A DNA stretch of 64,000 nucleotides from Abditibacterium sp. (GCA_030448265.1 JAUJNG010000010.1:120949-184948), one strand, 5' to 3'; shown: positions 9,201 to 17,814, counted from the stretch's first letter. The notes: a model not told the origin generated them from the sequence alone. Numbers and translations are program-made.

Positions 9201-10897
9201 GAAAAGCAACACAGTTGGCGCCATCGGACGCACTTTACTGGAACAACCTGGGCTTGGCGCGCGAAAGACGGAACAAGTATGTCGAAGCCGAGACTGCGTA
9301 TCAAAAAGCTGTGCAGTTGGAGCCATCGAACATTGATTACGGGAACAATTTGAGCCTGGCGCGCGCGAGGCAGAGTAAGGAGACCGAAGCCGAGACTGCA
9401 TCCAAGTTTCAAGAAGTAGAGCAAGTTCTCCGCAAGGCGGTGCAACAGTGGATTCTAAGGGTAGATCCTGGTATGCAGGATGGGATAGGTAATGATCCCG
9501 TCAAGTTTTGGCTGACATTTGGGATAGGACTGCTCGCATTTGGGATAGGACTGCTCGTGATATTTGGGGTATTAGTCCTGCTTGGAACCTGGGCCGTTAA
9601 TTCAGGAATAATAGGCTGGGCCATTCGCCACTGGGTTTGGATTGTCGCCGGAATGGTCACAATTGGGGCACTTTCGTCCAAAGAATCCCGCAGTAACGCC
9701 TTCTCGGTTTTATTCTGTCTCGCTGTGATTCTTTTTAGCCTGGGATGGGGGCCGTTTAACAAAATATCCACGCCGCTGCCGGTCAAGGCGGGTTGGTTAT
9801 CGAGTTGGTGGCAGTCACGGAACAAGCCGTCGGGAACTTCCGCCAATCGAAACAAGGTGTCGTCCGGTTCTCGCGGTTCTCTGCGCGGACAAGATAGCGC
9901 CGCGCCGCAGGACGAGAATCACTCACTGGTGCGGACGCTGACCGGACACAGCGGCGACGTGCATTCGCTCGCCTTCTCGCCGGATGGCAGCACATTAGCC
10001 AGCGCGGGCAGTGACCCATATAACTTTGACGAAAAAACCAAGAAATTCAGAGTTGTAATTAAAGATAGAACGGTAAGGCTGTGGGATGTGCAAACGGGCC
10101 AGTTGAAGCGGACGTTGACGGGAAACAACGGCAAAAAACAGTCGCTCGCCTTCTCTCCAGACGGTGAGATATTAGCCGGAGCCGAAGACAGCGCCGTGCG
10201 CTTCTGGGACGCGCGAACCGGCCAGTTGAAGCGAACCCTGACAGGACACAACGGCAGGGTCAATGAGGTCGCTTTTTCACCGGACAGTCAAACCTTAGCC
10301 AGCGCCGGCTCCGATGGAACCATCAAGCTATGGGATGTGCCATCGGGAACGGTGCAACAGACACTGAAGGGGTATAGCGGCGGTGTGAATTCAGTGGCTT
10401 TTTCACCCGATGGTAAAATCCTGGTCAGTGGCGGCTCCGATGTCATAAAAATGAATAAGATGTCAATACGGGGGCTGGGAGTGGCCAAAGTGCGCTTATG
10501 GGATGTGCGAACGGGATCCCTCCAGCGAACGCTAAAGACGGACGCCGCCCGGGACGTTGCCTTCTCGCCCGACGGCAAGCTACTGGCTGGCAGTGGCGGC
10601 CTTTCGGCTTCGGCCCAGTTATGGGACGTGCGAACGGGAGTGCCACGACGAACCCTGTTTGGAGGAAGTTCCCATTTCACCTTCTCACCTGACAGTAAGC
10701 TACTCGCGAGTGCCAGAAGTAGATGGCGATACCCTGCCAGCAATGCCATAGAGCTATGGAACGTGCAAACCGGAATCGTGCAGTCAACGCTGGGTGGATA
10801 CCACGACAATATGAGTTCGGTGGCTTTCTCGCCCGATGGCAAGCTGCTGGCGAGCGGCAGCGAGGACAATACCATTAAACTGTGGCGCATCGAATAG
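6230..10897 (+). CDS. Giant dual Ser/Thr kinase with zinc ribbons, TPRs, membrane segments and WD40 propeller
   Basis: A 1555-residue protein in this order. Zinc ribbon (3-24, 'CPHLKCKADNQ...CVRCG'); kinase 1 (about 41-325: 'GKGGFGVVY', 'VAIKEN', 'HRDIKPENIM', DLG in place of DFG, 'APPEQ'). Second zinc ribbon (about 340-362); kinase 2 (about 371-640: 'GRGGHAAVY', 'VALKEN', 'HRDIKPSNII', DFG). Third ribbon (about 650-670); eleven 34-residue TPRs (about 673-1060); two or three hydrophobic segments (about 1091-1175); and a seven-bladed WD40 propeller (1231-1555, seven W-D-like strands such as 'TVRLWDV'). Kinases and TPRs would face the cytoplasm; the side on which the propeller lies depends on the segment number. 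ATG 6230 is chosen because the first ribbon starts there; the frame is open further upstream, inside the Clp gene. Both kinases keep catalytic Lys, HRD Asp and metal Asp, so both may be active. Confidence 0.9.
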   Translation: MQICPHLKCKADNQDNATYCVRCGKKLPEPHLRLLGRGQELRHFRIVDLLGKGGFGVVYHATHKDLNKSVAIKENIRPDEAGAGTPAASSEGFRTAASNEQFLEEARILASLDHPNLPEVSHYFIENYHAQGRKYPRQYLVMKFISGRNLLEEMECKGLARLEESAALEFMGDILDAVIYLHSPQLNRPEPIIHRDIKPENIMITPEGKAVLLDLGIAKVGGEDAATRMGAKGAGTPGYAPPEQRIADSTSQSSDIYALGATFYHILTGQIPPDSYELEYGQATLTPLRQLNPDVSAPVAAAIEKAMQLRRENRFASVNEFKEALQAKPAPAPSSHQQICPNFECRADNRGTAKHCGRCGTALLDLLGREAMLRNRYRIDDLLGRGGHAAVYRATDLLKNRIVALKENKRSKDSPSDEQFYEEARMLAQLEHPNLPDVIDQFIEPNGKQCLVMEFVPGKNLEEVVKASSSGLSEPHALGLMQGVFDAVSYLHSQKPPIIHRDIKPSNIIVTPENQAVLVDFGIAKVGGKDVKTRSGAGGWTVYYAPLEQLSGERTSEKSDVYSLGATLYSVLMGEHPPSALALTPKEERAKWRHELNRRVSPALAAAIDKALSTRLEDRFANVEQFREALQVKAAPPPPPLPPQIFPDLECPACRANNPDTAEYCEVCGGPLGVEPSSADYWNELGTAHFNQGKYAEAEAAYQKATQLEPSNANYWNNLGLACGENARYLDNLNLGMMHPVQDKYAEAEAALLKATQLEPSSADCWNGLGSSLFRQDKYAEAETAFQKVAQLEPSNADYWNNLGLAHHSQQKFDEAEAAYLKATQLEPSNADYWSNLGLARGMQQKHGEAETAFRKATQIKPSDAEFCYNLGSALFCQDKYAEAETAYQKATQLEPSNADYQNKLGNALFCQEKFGEARIAFYKATQLEPSNALYWNNLGLARERQEKYVEAETAFQKATQLDPSNADYWNNLGRSLFEQDRYAEAETAFRKATQLAPSDALYWNNLGLARERRNKYVEAETAYQKAVQLEPSNIDYGNNLSLARARQSKETEAETASKFQEVEQVLRKAVQQWILRVDPGMQDGIGNDPVKFWLTFGIGLLAFGIGLLVIFGVLVLLGTWAVNSGIIGWAIRHWVWIVAGMVTIGALSSKESRSNAFSVLFCLAVILFSLGWGPFNKISTPLPVKAGWLSSWWQSRNKPSGTSANRNKVSSGSRGSLRGQDSAAPQDENHSLVRTLTGHSGDVHSLAFSPDGSTLASAGSDPYNFDEKTKKFRVVIKDRTVRLWDVQTGQLKRTLTGNNGKKQSLAFSPDGEILAGAEDSAVRFWDARTGQLKRTLTGHNGRVNEVAFSPDSQTLASAGSDGTIKLWDVPSGTVQQTLKGYSGGVNSVAFSPDGKILVSGGSDVIKMNKMSIRGLGVAKVRLWDVRTGSLQRTLKTDAARDVAFSPDGKLLAGSGGLSASAQLWDVRTGVPRRTLFGGSSHFTFSPDSKLLASARSRWRYPASNAIELWNVQTGIVQSTLGGYHDNMSSVAFSPDGKLLASGSEDNTIKLWRIE
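8248..9410 (+). repeat. Tandem 102-bp repeats encoding TPRs
   Basis: Eleven in-frame units of about 102 bp, each encoding 34 residues with the pattern 'YWNNLGLA...EAETAFQKATQL' followed by 'EPSN'. The second unit carries a 16-residue insertion. Similarity between units is high even at wobble positions, which points to expansion by unequal recombination. Confidence 0.85.
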
Positions 10898-10962
10898 CGC
10901 GCGGGCGCTCGATGTTTCGACATACTTTTACAACTTCGCTTTTAAACCATAGAGGACGCAAA

Positions 10963-13338
10963 ATGCAGCATTGTCACCATTGTGGGCGAGACAATCAAGA
11001 TGCCGCGAAGTTTTGCGGCGGCTGTGGCCAAACGCTGAGTGAGACGTTGGGCGATGGCATGTTGAAGCGCGGCACGGTGCTTAAAGGTAGCTACCGCATC
11101 GAAGAATTGTTGGGTCGCGGCGGCTTTGGCACCGTATACCGCGCGACTCATGTGCGCTTGGAAACGCTTTTCGCCATCAAGGAGAACGGGGGCAGCCATG
11201 CGACGCTGCCCGACGATCAGTTCCTGACGGAGGCGCGCCTTCTGGCCTCGCTGAACCATGCCCATCTGCCCCGTGTCACCGATTCCTTCATTGAACCGGA
11301 TGGACGGCAATATCTGGTGATGCAGTTCATCGAGGGGCCGAACCTCCATGACAGGGTGAAAACACGAGGCGCGCTACGCGAGAGTGAGGCCTTGGAGGTC
11401 ATGGAAGACATCCTGAGTGCCGTGTCGCACCTGCACTCGCGGCGACCACCCATCATCCACCGCGACATCAAACCGGCCAACATCATCATCGCGCCGACGG
11501 GAATGGCTGTGCTGGTGGACGTGGGCATCGCCAAAGTGGGCGGCGCCGATGTGGCGACCAGAAGTGAGGCCGCCGGTTATACATCCGGCTACTCGTCTCC
11601 CGAACAAGAAGCCGGCGGCAGGACAAGTGAACGCAGCGACATCTACTCCCTGGGCGCCACGCTTTATCATGTGCTTACGGGAGAGCGTCCGCCGTCGGCG
11701 CTGGCATTGATGAACGGCAGCGCGGTTTTGAAACCCTTGCGCCAGCAAAACCCAGCGATTTCGCCCTCTGTGGCCGCCGCGATTGAGAAAGCGATGGCGC
11801 TGCCGGAAGCGCAGCGATTCGCCACTGTCGAGGAATTTAAGCGGGCGTTGACCATATCCTCGCCGCAACCGCAGCCAGCACCACCACAGCCGCCATCGCC
11901 ATCGGAGGGACAGGAGCCGACCGTTGTGGGAGGAAATGACAGCGGAACAGGCCGCAAGGCCGTTTTGCCTTCGGAACTTGAGGGTTATAACTGGGGCGCG
12001 TTTCTGATGACCTGGGTCTGGGCTATTGCACACAAGGCATGGATCGGGTTGTTCGCTCTGTGTCTTCCTATTGGCCTGGCTCTGTGGCCTTTTCGCGCAC
12101 ACGGTCCCGCACAAGACCCCTTGCAAAGGGCTTTAGGAATCTTGTTTTTGTGCATTGGTGTGATGACGCCTTTCGCACTGCTTCTCATGGGCAATCAATG
12201 GGCCTGGCAGAAGTGCAGATGGAAAAATCAAAGGCACTTCAGGAAGGTGCAGGACAAATGGGCTTTCTTCGGAATTGCGGGTATGCCTTTGATCAATTCT
12301 GTGCTTCTGTTCGGGGTGGTTATACCTTTGGATACGGCCTTGAAACGTTCATCCGCTGCCAGTTCCCAACCGCAGGCCTCCGTCTCCCCCACTCCGCCGA
12401 GCAATGTGCCACCCTCTCCCACCCCGACGCCTGGGCCAGTCGAAGTGGCCGAGTCCAGCAATGACCAAGGAGATTCTCTCCTCGATCAGAAAAAGCATGC
12501 GGCGGCGGAGCAAGCCTATCGCAAGGCGGTTCATTTGGCGCCGAAGAATGCTGACTACTGGAATGACCTGGGACTTGCGCGTGAGGGTTTGGGGGATGAT
12601 CTGGCGGCCAAGAAAAAGTTCAAGGACGCAGTGAAAGAGTATGAGGAGGCTGAAGACGCCTTTTTGCAGGCAACGCGACAGCCAACAAAACCGGATCAAC
12701 GGGCCGTATACCAAGAAAACTTAGGGGCTGCACGAGGAAAGCAAGGGCAGATACTTCTCGATTTGAAACAGTGGAAGTCGGCAGCTACGGCCTATCAAAA
12801 GGCCATCCAGACAGACAAATCCAACGCCACTTACCACAACAACCTTGGAGTCGCGCTCGAACGTCAGGGCCAGTATAAAGAGGCGGAGACGGCCTATCGA
12901 AAGGCAATTGAGAAAGACGATTCCAACGCACTTTACCACAACAACCTTGGATTCGCGCTCGAACGCCAGGGCCAGTATAAAGAGGCGGAGACGGCCCATC
13001 GGAAGGCCATCCAGACAGACGAATCCAACGCAACTTACCACAACGACCTTGGAGTCGCACTCGGACGCCAAGGGCAGAATGCAGCGGCAGAGCAGGCCTA
13101 TCGAAAGGCAATCGAGAAAGACGATTCCAATGCACTTTACTGGAACAACTTAGGACTTGCACGCAATGAAGCGGGCATTGAACTCGCCCGCAAGAATAAA
13201 CTTTCCGAGGCGGGCCAGAAGTTCAAGGCGGCTGCAGACGCCCATCGCCGCGCGATAGCAATTAATCCAAAACAAGACAAGTATCGTGAGGGATTGAGAG
13301 GTGCGCTGCACAATCAGCGCCTTACTTCCAGGCGATGA
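10963..13338 (+). CDS. Ser/Thr kinase with zinc ribbon, membrane domain and TPRs
   Basis: A 791-residue protein. Zinc ribbon at 3-24 ('CHHCGRDNQDAAKFCGGCG'); kinase domain about 39-300 with 'GRGGFGTVYRATH', 'FAIKEN', 'HRDIKPANII', 'DVGIAK' in the DFG position and 'SPEQ'. A Pro/Gln linker follows. A membrane domain (about 340-470) starts 'NWGAFLMTWVWAIAHKAWIG' and has two or three hydrophobic helices. A second Pro-rich linker and TPRs (about 497-791) complete it, four of them nearly identical at DNA level (12800-13160). ATG 10963 is preceded by AGAGGA (10951-10956); an in-frame GTG at 10882 would overlap the previous gene. The membrane domain reappears in the protein at 22035-23417. Kinase and TPRs both appear cytoplasmic. 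Probable role: membrane-anchored signalling kinase paired with the FHA proteins that follow. Confidence 0.88.
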   Translation: MQHCHHCGRDNQDAAKFCGGCGQTLSETLGDGMLKRGTVLKGSYRIEELLGRGGFGTVYRATHVRLETLFAIKENGGSHATLPDDQFLTEARLLASLNHAHLPRVTDSFIEPDGRQYLVMQFIEGPNLHDRVKTRGALRESEALEVMEDILSAVSHLHSRRPPIIHRDIKPANIIIAPTGMAVLVDVGIAKVGGADVATRSEAAGYTSGYSSPEQEAGGRTSERSDIYSLGATLYHVLTGERPPSALALMNGSAVLKPLRQQNPAISPSVAAAIEKAMALPEAQRFATVEEFKRALTISSPQPQPAPPQPPSPSEGQEPTVVGGNDSGTGRKAVLPSELEGYNWGAFLMTWVWAIAHKAWIGLFALCLPIGLALWPFRAHGPAQDPLQRALGILFLCIGVMTPFALLLMGNQWAWQKCRWKNQRHFRKVQDKWAFFGIAGMPLINSVLLFGVVIPLDTALKRSSAASSQPQASVSPTPPSNVPPSPTPTPGPVEVAESSNDQGDSLLDQKKHAAAEQAYRKAVHLAPKNADYWNDLGLAREGLGDDLAAKKKFKDAVKEYEEAEDAFLQATRQPTKPDQRAVYQENLGAARGKQGQILLDLKQWKSAATAYQKAIQTDKSNATYHNNLGVALERQGQYKEAETAYRKAIEKDDSNALYHNNLGFALERQGQYKEAETAHRKAIQTDESNATYHNDLGVALGRQGQNAAAEQAYRKAIEKDDSNALYWNNLGLARNEAGIELARKNKLSEAGQKFKAAADAHRRAIAINPKQDKYREGLRGALHNQRLTSRR

Positions 13339-13356
13339 GTCGTTAAGGACATACCA

Positions 13357-15630
13357 ATGCAGCGATGCCAACATTGCGGGCGCGACAATCGAGATATTGC
13401 GGAGATTTGCGCGGCCTGCCGGCATCCGCTCGGTGGACAAAAGCCATCACAATCCCAACACCGCGAGGTCAGCCCCGTTCCCCCTTCGGGCCAGTATGCC
13501 ATTGGCAAACCGCTCTTGATCGGTCGGGATTCAACCAACGACATCGTCCTCGCCTCGCCCCAGATCTCCCGCCGTCACGCGAAACTTGTCCCCGTGAATG
13601 GACAGATGTGCCTGAGCGATCTGGACAGCAGCAACGGCACCTTCGTCAATGGCGTTCGCATCAGCGGGCCGACGCCGCTGCAAATCGGCGACATGGTCGA
13701 GTTGGGCATGACCAAGCTCGTTTTCGACGGCGCCCAACTCGTCCGCTTCGATGAAGAGGGCCGCGCGCGGCTCGATGTCATTGACCTGCGCTTCGAAATA
13801 GAGCAGGGCGCGGCCACGCTCTGTCTGCTGCACGACATTTCGCTCCAGATCAGGCCGCGCGAGTTTGTCGCCATCGTGGGCGGCAGTGGAGCGGGCAAAT
13901 CCACCCTGCTCAAAGCCCTGAGCGGCTTTCAGCCCGCTACGGCGGGAGCCGTTTATCTCAACGGCAGGGATCTTTATCGCCATCGCGCGGCATTTTCCTC
14001 GTCCATCGGTTATGTGCCTCAAGACGACATCATCCACCGCGAGCTTACGGTGCAGGAAGCCTTGAGTTACGCGGCGCGGCTGCGGCTGCCGAGCGACGTA
14101 TCGCCGCAGGAGCGAGAAGCGCGCATCAAAGCGGTGCTGGACACCCTGGGACTGGCGCACCGGCGCGAAACGGTGGTCGCGCAGCTCAGTGGCGGCGAGC
14201 GCAAGCGCGTCAGCATCGGTGTCGAACTGCTCTCCGAGCCAAGCCTGCTTTTTCTGGACGAGCCGACCTCCGGTTTAGACCCTGGATTAGAGCGTCACTT
14301 GATGGAAGTCTTGCGCCGTCTGGCCGATGGCGGCACGACCATCGTGCTGATTACTCATGCCACGCAGAACATTGATTTGTGCGATGCCCTCATTTTTCTC
14401 GCGGCAGGGGGCCATCTGGTTTTCTACGGCAAGCCGGAGGAATCGCTGGAATACTTCGGCACCCATGATTTCGCGGAGATTTATCAACTGGTCAACGGCA
14501 CGAAAAAAACCGCCGCGCAGTGGGCACAGGAGTATCGTGAGGCGCCCTACTATCAGGCGTATGTGGAGGCCAGATTAGAGCCATTGCGGGCTGCTCTGGG
14601 TGCCTCGCGCGCCAGCCGCGACGGTGTCGCCGCCGAAACAAGTCCGCTGCATATGCCGTTGCGCGCTCAACTGGAAGCCCTGGCGTCGCGCTACCGCACC
14701 GTCATCATGCGCGACCGCCGCAACCTGTTCATCCTGCTGGCGCAGGCTCCACTGATCGGCTTGCTGCTGGCACTGGTGTTCCAAAGCGACCTGCTCAGTG
14801 CCGAACAAGCTGTGAAGTCGAATGAACTCGATACGACTCGCCTGGCCAATCCGAAGATGGCAGCGTTCCTGCTCGCCATCGCGATGGCCTGGCTGGGAGC
14901 CACCAACGCCGCGCGCGAAATCGTCAAAGAACGCGCCGTTTACCAGCGCGAGCGCCTGGTCAGCGTGCAGATCGTGCCTTATCTGATGTCGAAAGCGTTG
15001 CTTTTGTTGGGATTATGCGCTCTGCAAGCCCTGTTGCTGTTGCTCTTTGTCAGCCTGCGAATTCGCTTCAGTCACCCTGGTTTTGAAGGCTACGGCTCGC
15101 TTTTTCTCACCTTGACGTTCATCGGCATCAGTTCGGCGGCACTGGGCCTGTTGGTGTCGGCGCTGGTGAGTTCCGTTGATCAAGCCGGCAGCCTCGTTCC
15201 GGTGATACTGCTGCCCCAGATCTTTCTCTGCGGCGCATTGCTGCCTCTGCAAGGCGGTCTGGAACTCATTTCGCAGGCGACCATCGCTCGCTGGGGCTAC
15301 GTTGGCGTGGGGCAGGCGATGGGCCTCGTGCCGTTCTACGATGAAGCCGTCGCCGCTGAACAGCAGCGCCGTGATGCCGCGCTTGGACAGGCCAAAGCGG
15401 GCGTCGCTCAAGAACAGGAACGCGCTAAATCCAAGGCCCGTGTGGCTTCCATCAACAATTTCAAGTCGAATGTGGCCATCGTCGGCGCTGGAAAACCGCT
15501 GGGGATTTGGTTCATACTCACGATGTTTACCCTGGCTCTGCTGGCCGCGACGTGCAAGGCTCTCCAGGTGAGCGAACGCTGGGATCTCAGCAGCCGTAAA
15601 GCCTGGCCCCTTCTGCGACGGTGGAGATAA
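13357..15630 (+). CDS. Zinc-ribbon-FHA-ABC transporter (ABCG-like fusion)
   Basis: A 757-residue single-chain half-transporter. It starts with a zinc ribbon (4-22, 'CQHCGRDNRDIAEICAAC'). An FHA domain follows (about 45-125: 'LIGRDSTNDI', 'ISRRHAKL', 'LSDLDSSNGTFVNG'), carrying the Arg, Ser-Arg-Arg-His and Ser-Asn-Gly residues that bind phosphothreonine. The ABC domain has Walker A 'GGSGAGKST' (about 175), Q-loop 'VPQDD', signature 'LSGGERKRVSIG' (about 277), Walker B 'LLFLDEPTSGLDP' and the H-loop 'ITHAT'. The C-terminal ABC-2 permease (about 468-757) has six or so hydrophobic helices. The domain order (ATPase before permease) is that of ABCG exporters. It begins 18 bp after the kinase gene with AAGGA before the ATG. 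The substrate is unknown; kinase-dependent control through FHA is inferred. Confidence 0.9.
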   Translation: MQRCQHCGRDNRDIAEICAACRHPLGGQKPSQSQHREVSPVPPSGQYAIGKPLLIGRDSTNDIVLASPQISRRHAKLVPVNGQMCLSDLDSSNGTFVNGVRISGPTPLQIGDMVELGMTKLVFDGAQLVRFDEEGRARLDVIDLRFEIEQGAATLCLLHDISLQIRPREFVAIVGGSGAGKSTLLKALSGFQPATAGAVYLNGRDLYRHRAAFSSSIGYVPQDDIIHRELTVQEALSYAARLRLPSDVSPQEREARIKAVLDTLGLAHRRETVVAQLSGGERKRVSIGVELLSEPSLLFLDEPTSGLDPGLERHLMEVLRRLADGGTTIVLITHATQNIDLCDALIFLAAGGHLVFYGKPEESLEYFGTHDFAEIYQLVNGTKKTAAQWAQEYREAPYYQAYVEARLEPLRAALGASRASRDGVAAETSPLHMPLRAQLEALASRYRTVIMRDRRNLFILLAQAPLIGLLLALVFQSDLLSAEQAVKSNELDTTRLANPKMAAFLLAIAMAWLGATNAAREIVKERAVYQRERLVSVQIVPYLMSKALLLLGLCALQALLLLLFVSLRIRFSHPGFEGYGSLFLTLTFIGISSAALGLLVSALVSSVDQAGSLVPVILLPQIFLCGALLPLQGGLELISQATIARWGYVGVGQAMGLVPFYDEAVAAEQQRRDAALGQAKAGVAQEQERAKSKARVASINNFKSNVAIVGAGKPLGIWFILTMFTLALLAATCKALQVSERWDLSSRKAWPLLRRWR

Positions 15631-15635
15631 GCGAA

Positions 15636-17051
15636 ATGCAAATTGTTTACTGTCATCAAGGGAAAGAAGCACTTTTTCACAGCGATGAACCACAGATCAT
15701 CGTGGGACGCTCCAAAAAAGGCGTAGCGGTTGAACTTGACCTGACGCCCGATGAACGGGTGTCGCGCCCGCACGCGCGTCTTTGGATGGAGAACGAGCTG
15801 ATCTGGATCGAAGATCTGGACAGCAAGAACGGCACGCAGCTCAACGGCGCGGAAATCAAGGGGCAGGGCAAGCGGCGGCTGCGCGCCGGCGACAGCCTTC
15901 GCATCGGCGACACGATTTTGCGCTTGCAACTCCCCGCCGCGATTGATCCGCTTCTCAAAGCGTTTCTCGAAGCGCCTGGAGACGTTGAAGCGGAGCGCGC
16001 CCTGGATGATCTCCTCGAATACGCCGATGAGCTGATTCGCGGCGTGATCAGGAAGAAACTGGGCGTCTTCCTCGACGAGCGGCGCGCGGCTCGCGGCGCG
16101 GAGAAGCCGGAGGAAGAAGAAGCCCAGAACATTTATTCGGATGCCATCCTCAGCCTGGTGAAAAAGCTGCGCCGCGACCGCGAGCAGCTTCGATGCGGTG
16201 TTGCGTTCAAGCCCATCAGCAACTTTCGCAATTATGTTTACACCGTCGCTCATCATGCTTTTGATCGACATTTGGCCGTCAAATATCCAATTCGCCTGGC
16301 CCTGAAAGACCGGCTGCGCTATCTGCTGCGGCCCCATCCGAAGCGTCGTCCCATTCGCTGTGCGTTGTGGACGAGTGAGGAAGGCGCGCAGCTTTGCGGA
16401 TTGGCGCAGTGGCAGCATCAACAAGATTTCGACTGTTCTCGCTCGCTGCAAGAAGTGAAGAACGACGCGCGAGTCCTCGGAGAGGGGGAGTTGCCGTCCG
16501 ACGACGCGGCGCTGCTCGAAGCGATATTTCGCTGGGCGGGCCATCCCGTCGAACTGGAGGAACTGACCGGCGTTGTGGCCGAACTGCGCGACTTGCAGGA
16601 AGTGATCTTCGTCAACGAAGCAAGTCAGGCCGCCGGCGATGCCGATAGCCCAGGCGAACGCGGCAGCCACATCGAGGATGCAGTGGCGCCGCAGGCGGGG
16701 CCGGAAACGGCTGTGGAATGGGATCAACTGCAACGGTTGCTGTGGAAAGCGATTTGTCGCCTGTCGCTGGGGCAGCGCCGCGCGTTTTTGCTGCACGAGC
16801 CGGTGACAGCCGAGTTTGAGGCCAACGGCATCGTTTCGCGGGACGAGATTGCCGCGCAGCTTGAGATGCCGCCGGAAGAATTGGAGCGGCTGTGGAAAGA
16901 ACTGCCGATAGAAGACAACGACATCGCCCGTCGTTTCGGCGACAGCCGCGGCGTGGTTATCAAGCGGCGCTTTGATGCGCGCAGGCGGTTGGAAGACGAA
17001 CTGTTGGAAGACGAACTGTTGGGAGACGAACTGCGCGGAGACGATTTGTAA
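15636..17051 (+). CDS. FHA protein fused to sigma-factor-like regions
   Basis: A 471-residue protein. An FHA domain (about 12-100: 'IIVGRSKKG', 'RVSRPHARLW', 'IEDLDSKNGTQLNG') precedes a helical region. In it 'QNIYSDAILSLVKKLR' and 'ISNFRNYVYTVAHHAFDRHL' resemble region 2 of sigma-70/ECF factors. The C-terminal part ('LWKAICRLSLGQRRAFLLHE', then 'DEIAAQLEMPPEELERLWKE') resembles region 4, where 'LSLGQRRAFLLHE' aligns with the 'LPxxxRxvfxL' of ECF factors. The middle is acidic. I infer a phosphothreonine-responsive transcription factor; core polymerase binding is unproven. The ATG at 15636 lies 5 bp after the transporter stop, with GGAGAT inside the end of that gene, so translation is probably coupled. 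A short repeat (LEDELLEDELLGDELRGDDL) closes the protein. Confidence 0.6.
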   Translation: MQIVYCHQGKEALFHSDEPQIIVGRSKKGVAVELDLTPDERVSRPHARLWMENELIWIEDLDSKNGTQLNGAEIKGQGKRRLRAGDSLRIGDTILRLQLPAAIDPLLKAFLEAPGDVEAERALDDLLEYADELIRGVIRKKLGVFLDERRAARGAEKPEEEEAQNIYSDAILSLVKKLRRDREQLRCGVAFKPISNFRNYVYTVAHHAFDRHLAVKYPIRLALKDRLRYLLRPHPKRRPIRCALWTSEEGAQLCGLAQWQHQQDFDCSRSLQEVKNDARVLGEGELPSDDAALLEAIFRWAGHPVELEELTGVVAELRDLQEVIFVNEASQAAGDADSPGERGSHIEDAVAPQAGPETAVEWDQLQRLLWKAICRLSLGQRRAFLLHEPVTAEFEANGIVSRDEIAAQLEMPPEELERLWKELPIEDNDIARRFGDSRGVVIKRRFDARRRLEDELLEDELLGDELRGDDL

Positions 17052-17083
17052 TATGTGGGGCCGTTAAGGTCTCTCTAATCATC

Positions 17084-17503
17084 ATGGAACACAATTTGAC
17101 GCCGGAACAACTCGCACAGGGAGAAGAGGCCCCTCGGAAGTCGCATCAGGCGATGGCGGCCTTATGGTCGCAACTGCGGGCGCAGTCGCAGTCCGAAGAC
17201 CATCTTTTCTACGAGCAGTTGGAAGCCTATGTGGACGACGAGTTGGATGAAGCGGATTCCCGCGCCGTGCAAAGCCATCTCGCCGGCTGTTCGCAGTGCG
17301 AGTCGAGGGCGCAAAACCTGTCCGTCCTGCGGCAGGAGTTGCTGAGGCAGGATAAATCTTCTGTCATCACGGAGGTTCCCGTCATCCGCACGACGCCTCA
17401 GCCGGCTGTTCGAGTAGGGCAATCGCAGGAAATCAAAGCCAAAACCGCGCCGCAGGATGCCGTTGTCGAACCGCGTGCGGCGAAATCTAAGTCTCAAAAT
17501 TAA
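17084..17503 (+). CDS. zf-HC2-type protein, possible anti-sigma factor
   Basis: A 139-residue soluble protein. Residues 43-85 carry the zf-HC2 pattern of ECF anti-sigma factors: 'YEQLEAYVDDELDEADSRAV' followed by 'HLAGCSQCE', giving the His-x3-Cys-x2-Cys zinc cluster. Unlike typical RsiW/RseA-type anti-sigmas it has no transmembrane helix; the C-terminal half is a charged tail. It follows the FHA-sigma-like gene by 32 bp, the usual place for a cognate anti-sigma factor, so it may hold that protein inactive. It is the last gene before the tRNA-Trp segment. Confidence 0.65.
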   Translation: MEHNLTPEQLAQGEEAPRKSHQAMAALWSQLRAQSQSEDHLFYEQLEAYVDDELDEADSRAVQSHLAGCSQCESRAQNLSVLRQELLRQDKSSVITEVPVIRTTPQPAVRVGQSQEIKAKTAPQDAVVEPRAAKSKSQN

Positions 17504-17602
17504 GCGCGCCTCGGACAACGAGTTTCCCATGCGTTCGATTTGAAGTTCCCCCGATGCAAAGTGCTTTTTATGAGGAAGTCCAGATTTTTTGCATGAACTC
17601 GG

Positions 17603-17629
17603 AATATCGCCGCTTTTCCGCTCTCCATA
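17603..17629 (+). promoter_or_regulatory. Promoter-like element, copy A (upstream of tRNA-Trp)
   Basis: AATATC (17603-17608), 14-bp pyrimidine-rich spacer, CTCCATA (17623-17629). A T-rich tract precedes it by about 15 bp. The distance to the tRNA-Trp start is 45 bp. It is one of five similar elements in the window. Confidence 0.55.
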
Positions 17630-17674
17630 GAATATAGCGGCGAGGATTCTGCGGAGGAAGAAGGTCGCTTAGTT

Positions 17675-17746
17675 AGGGGTATAGTCCAAAGGTTAGGACG
17701 TTGTTCTCCAAAAGCAAAAATGGGGGTTCGAATCCCTCTGCCCCTG
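17675..17746 (+). tRNA. trnW: tRNA-Trp (anticodon CCA)
   Basis: The cloverleaf is complete. Acceptor AGGGGTA pairs with TGCCCCT; D-arm GTCC/GGAC; anticodon stem TTGTT/AGCAA around loop CTCCAAA, giving CCA at 34-36; T-arm with loop TTCGAAT. The discriminator is G and CCA is not encoded. Confidence 0.9.
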
Positions 17747-17814
17747 TTTTTCATAAATTTTCTCCCCAAGTCACACCCCGTTTCAGAGGCGCGAGCGAGT
17801 CTGGGTTGATTCTG

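Noticed and set aside
8248..9410. Regularly spaced repeats as a CRISPR array
   Set aside because: The 102-bp units are in frame and encode TPRs; the 99-bp units in the ankyrin genes are likewise coding.
15408..16796. 462-codon minus frame across the transporter and FHA-sigma genes
   Set aside because: Antisense of two genes with clear domains; no motif or ribosome site.
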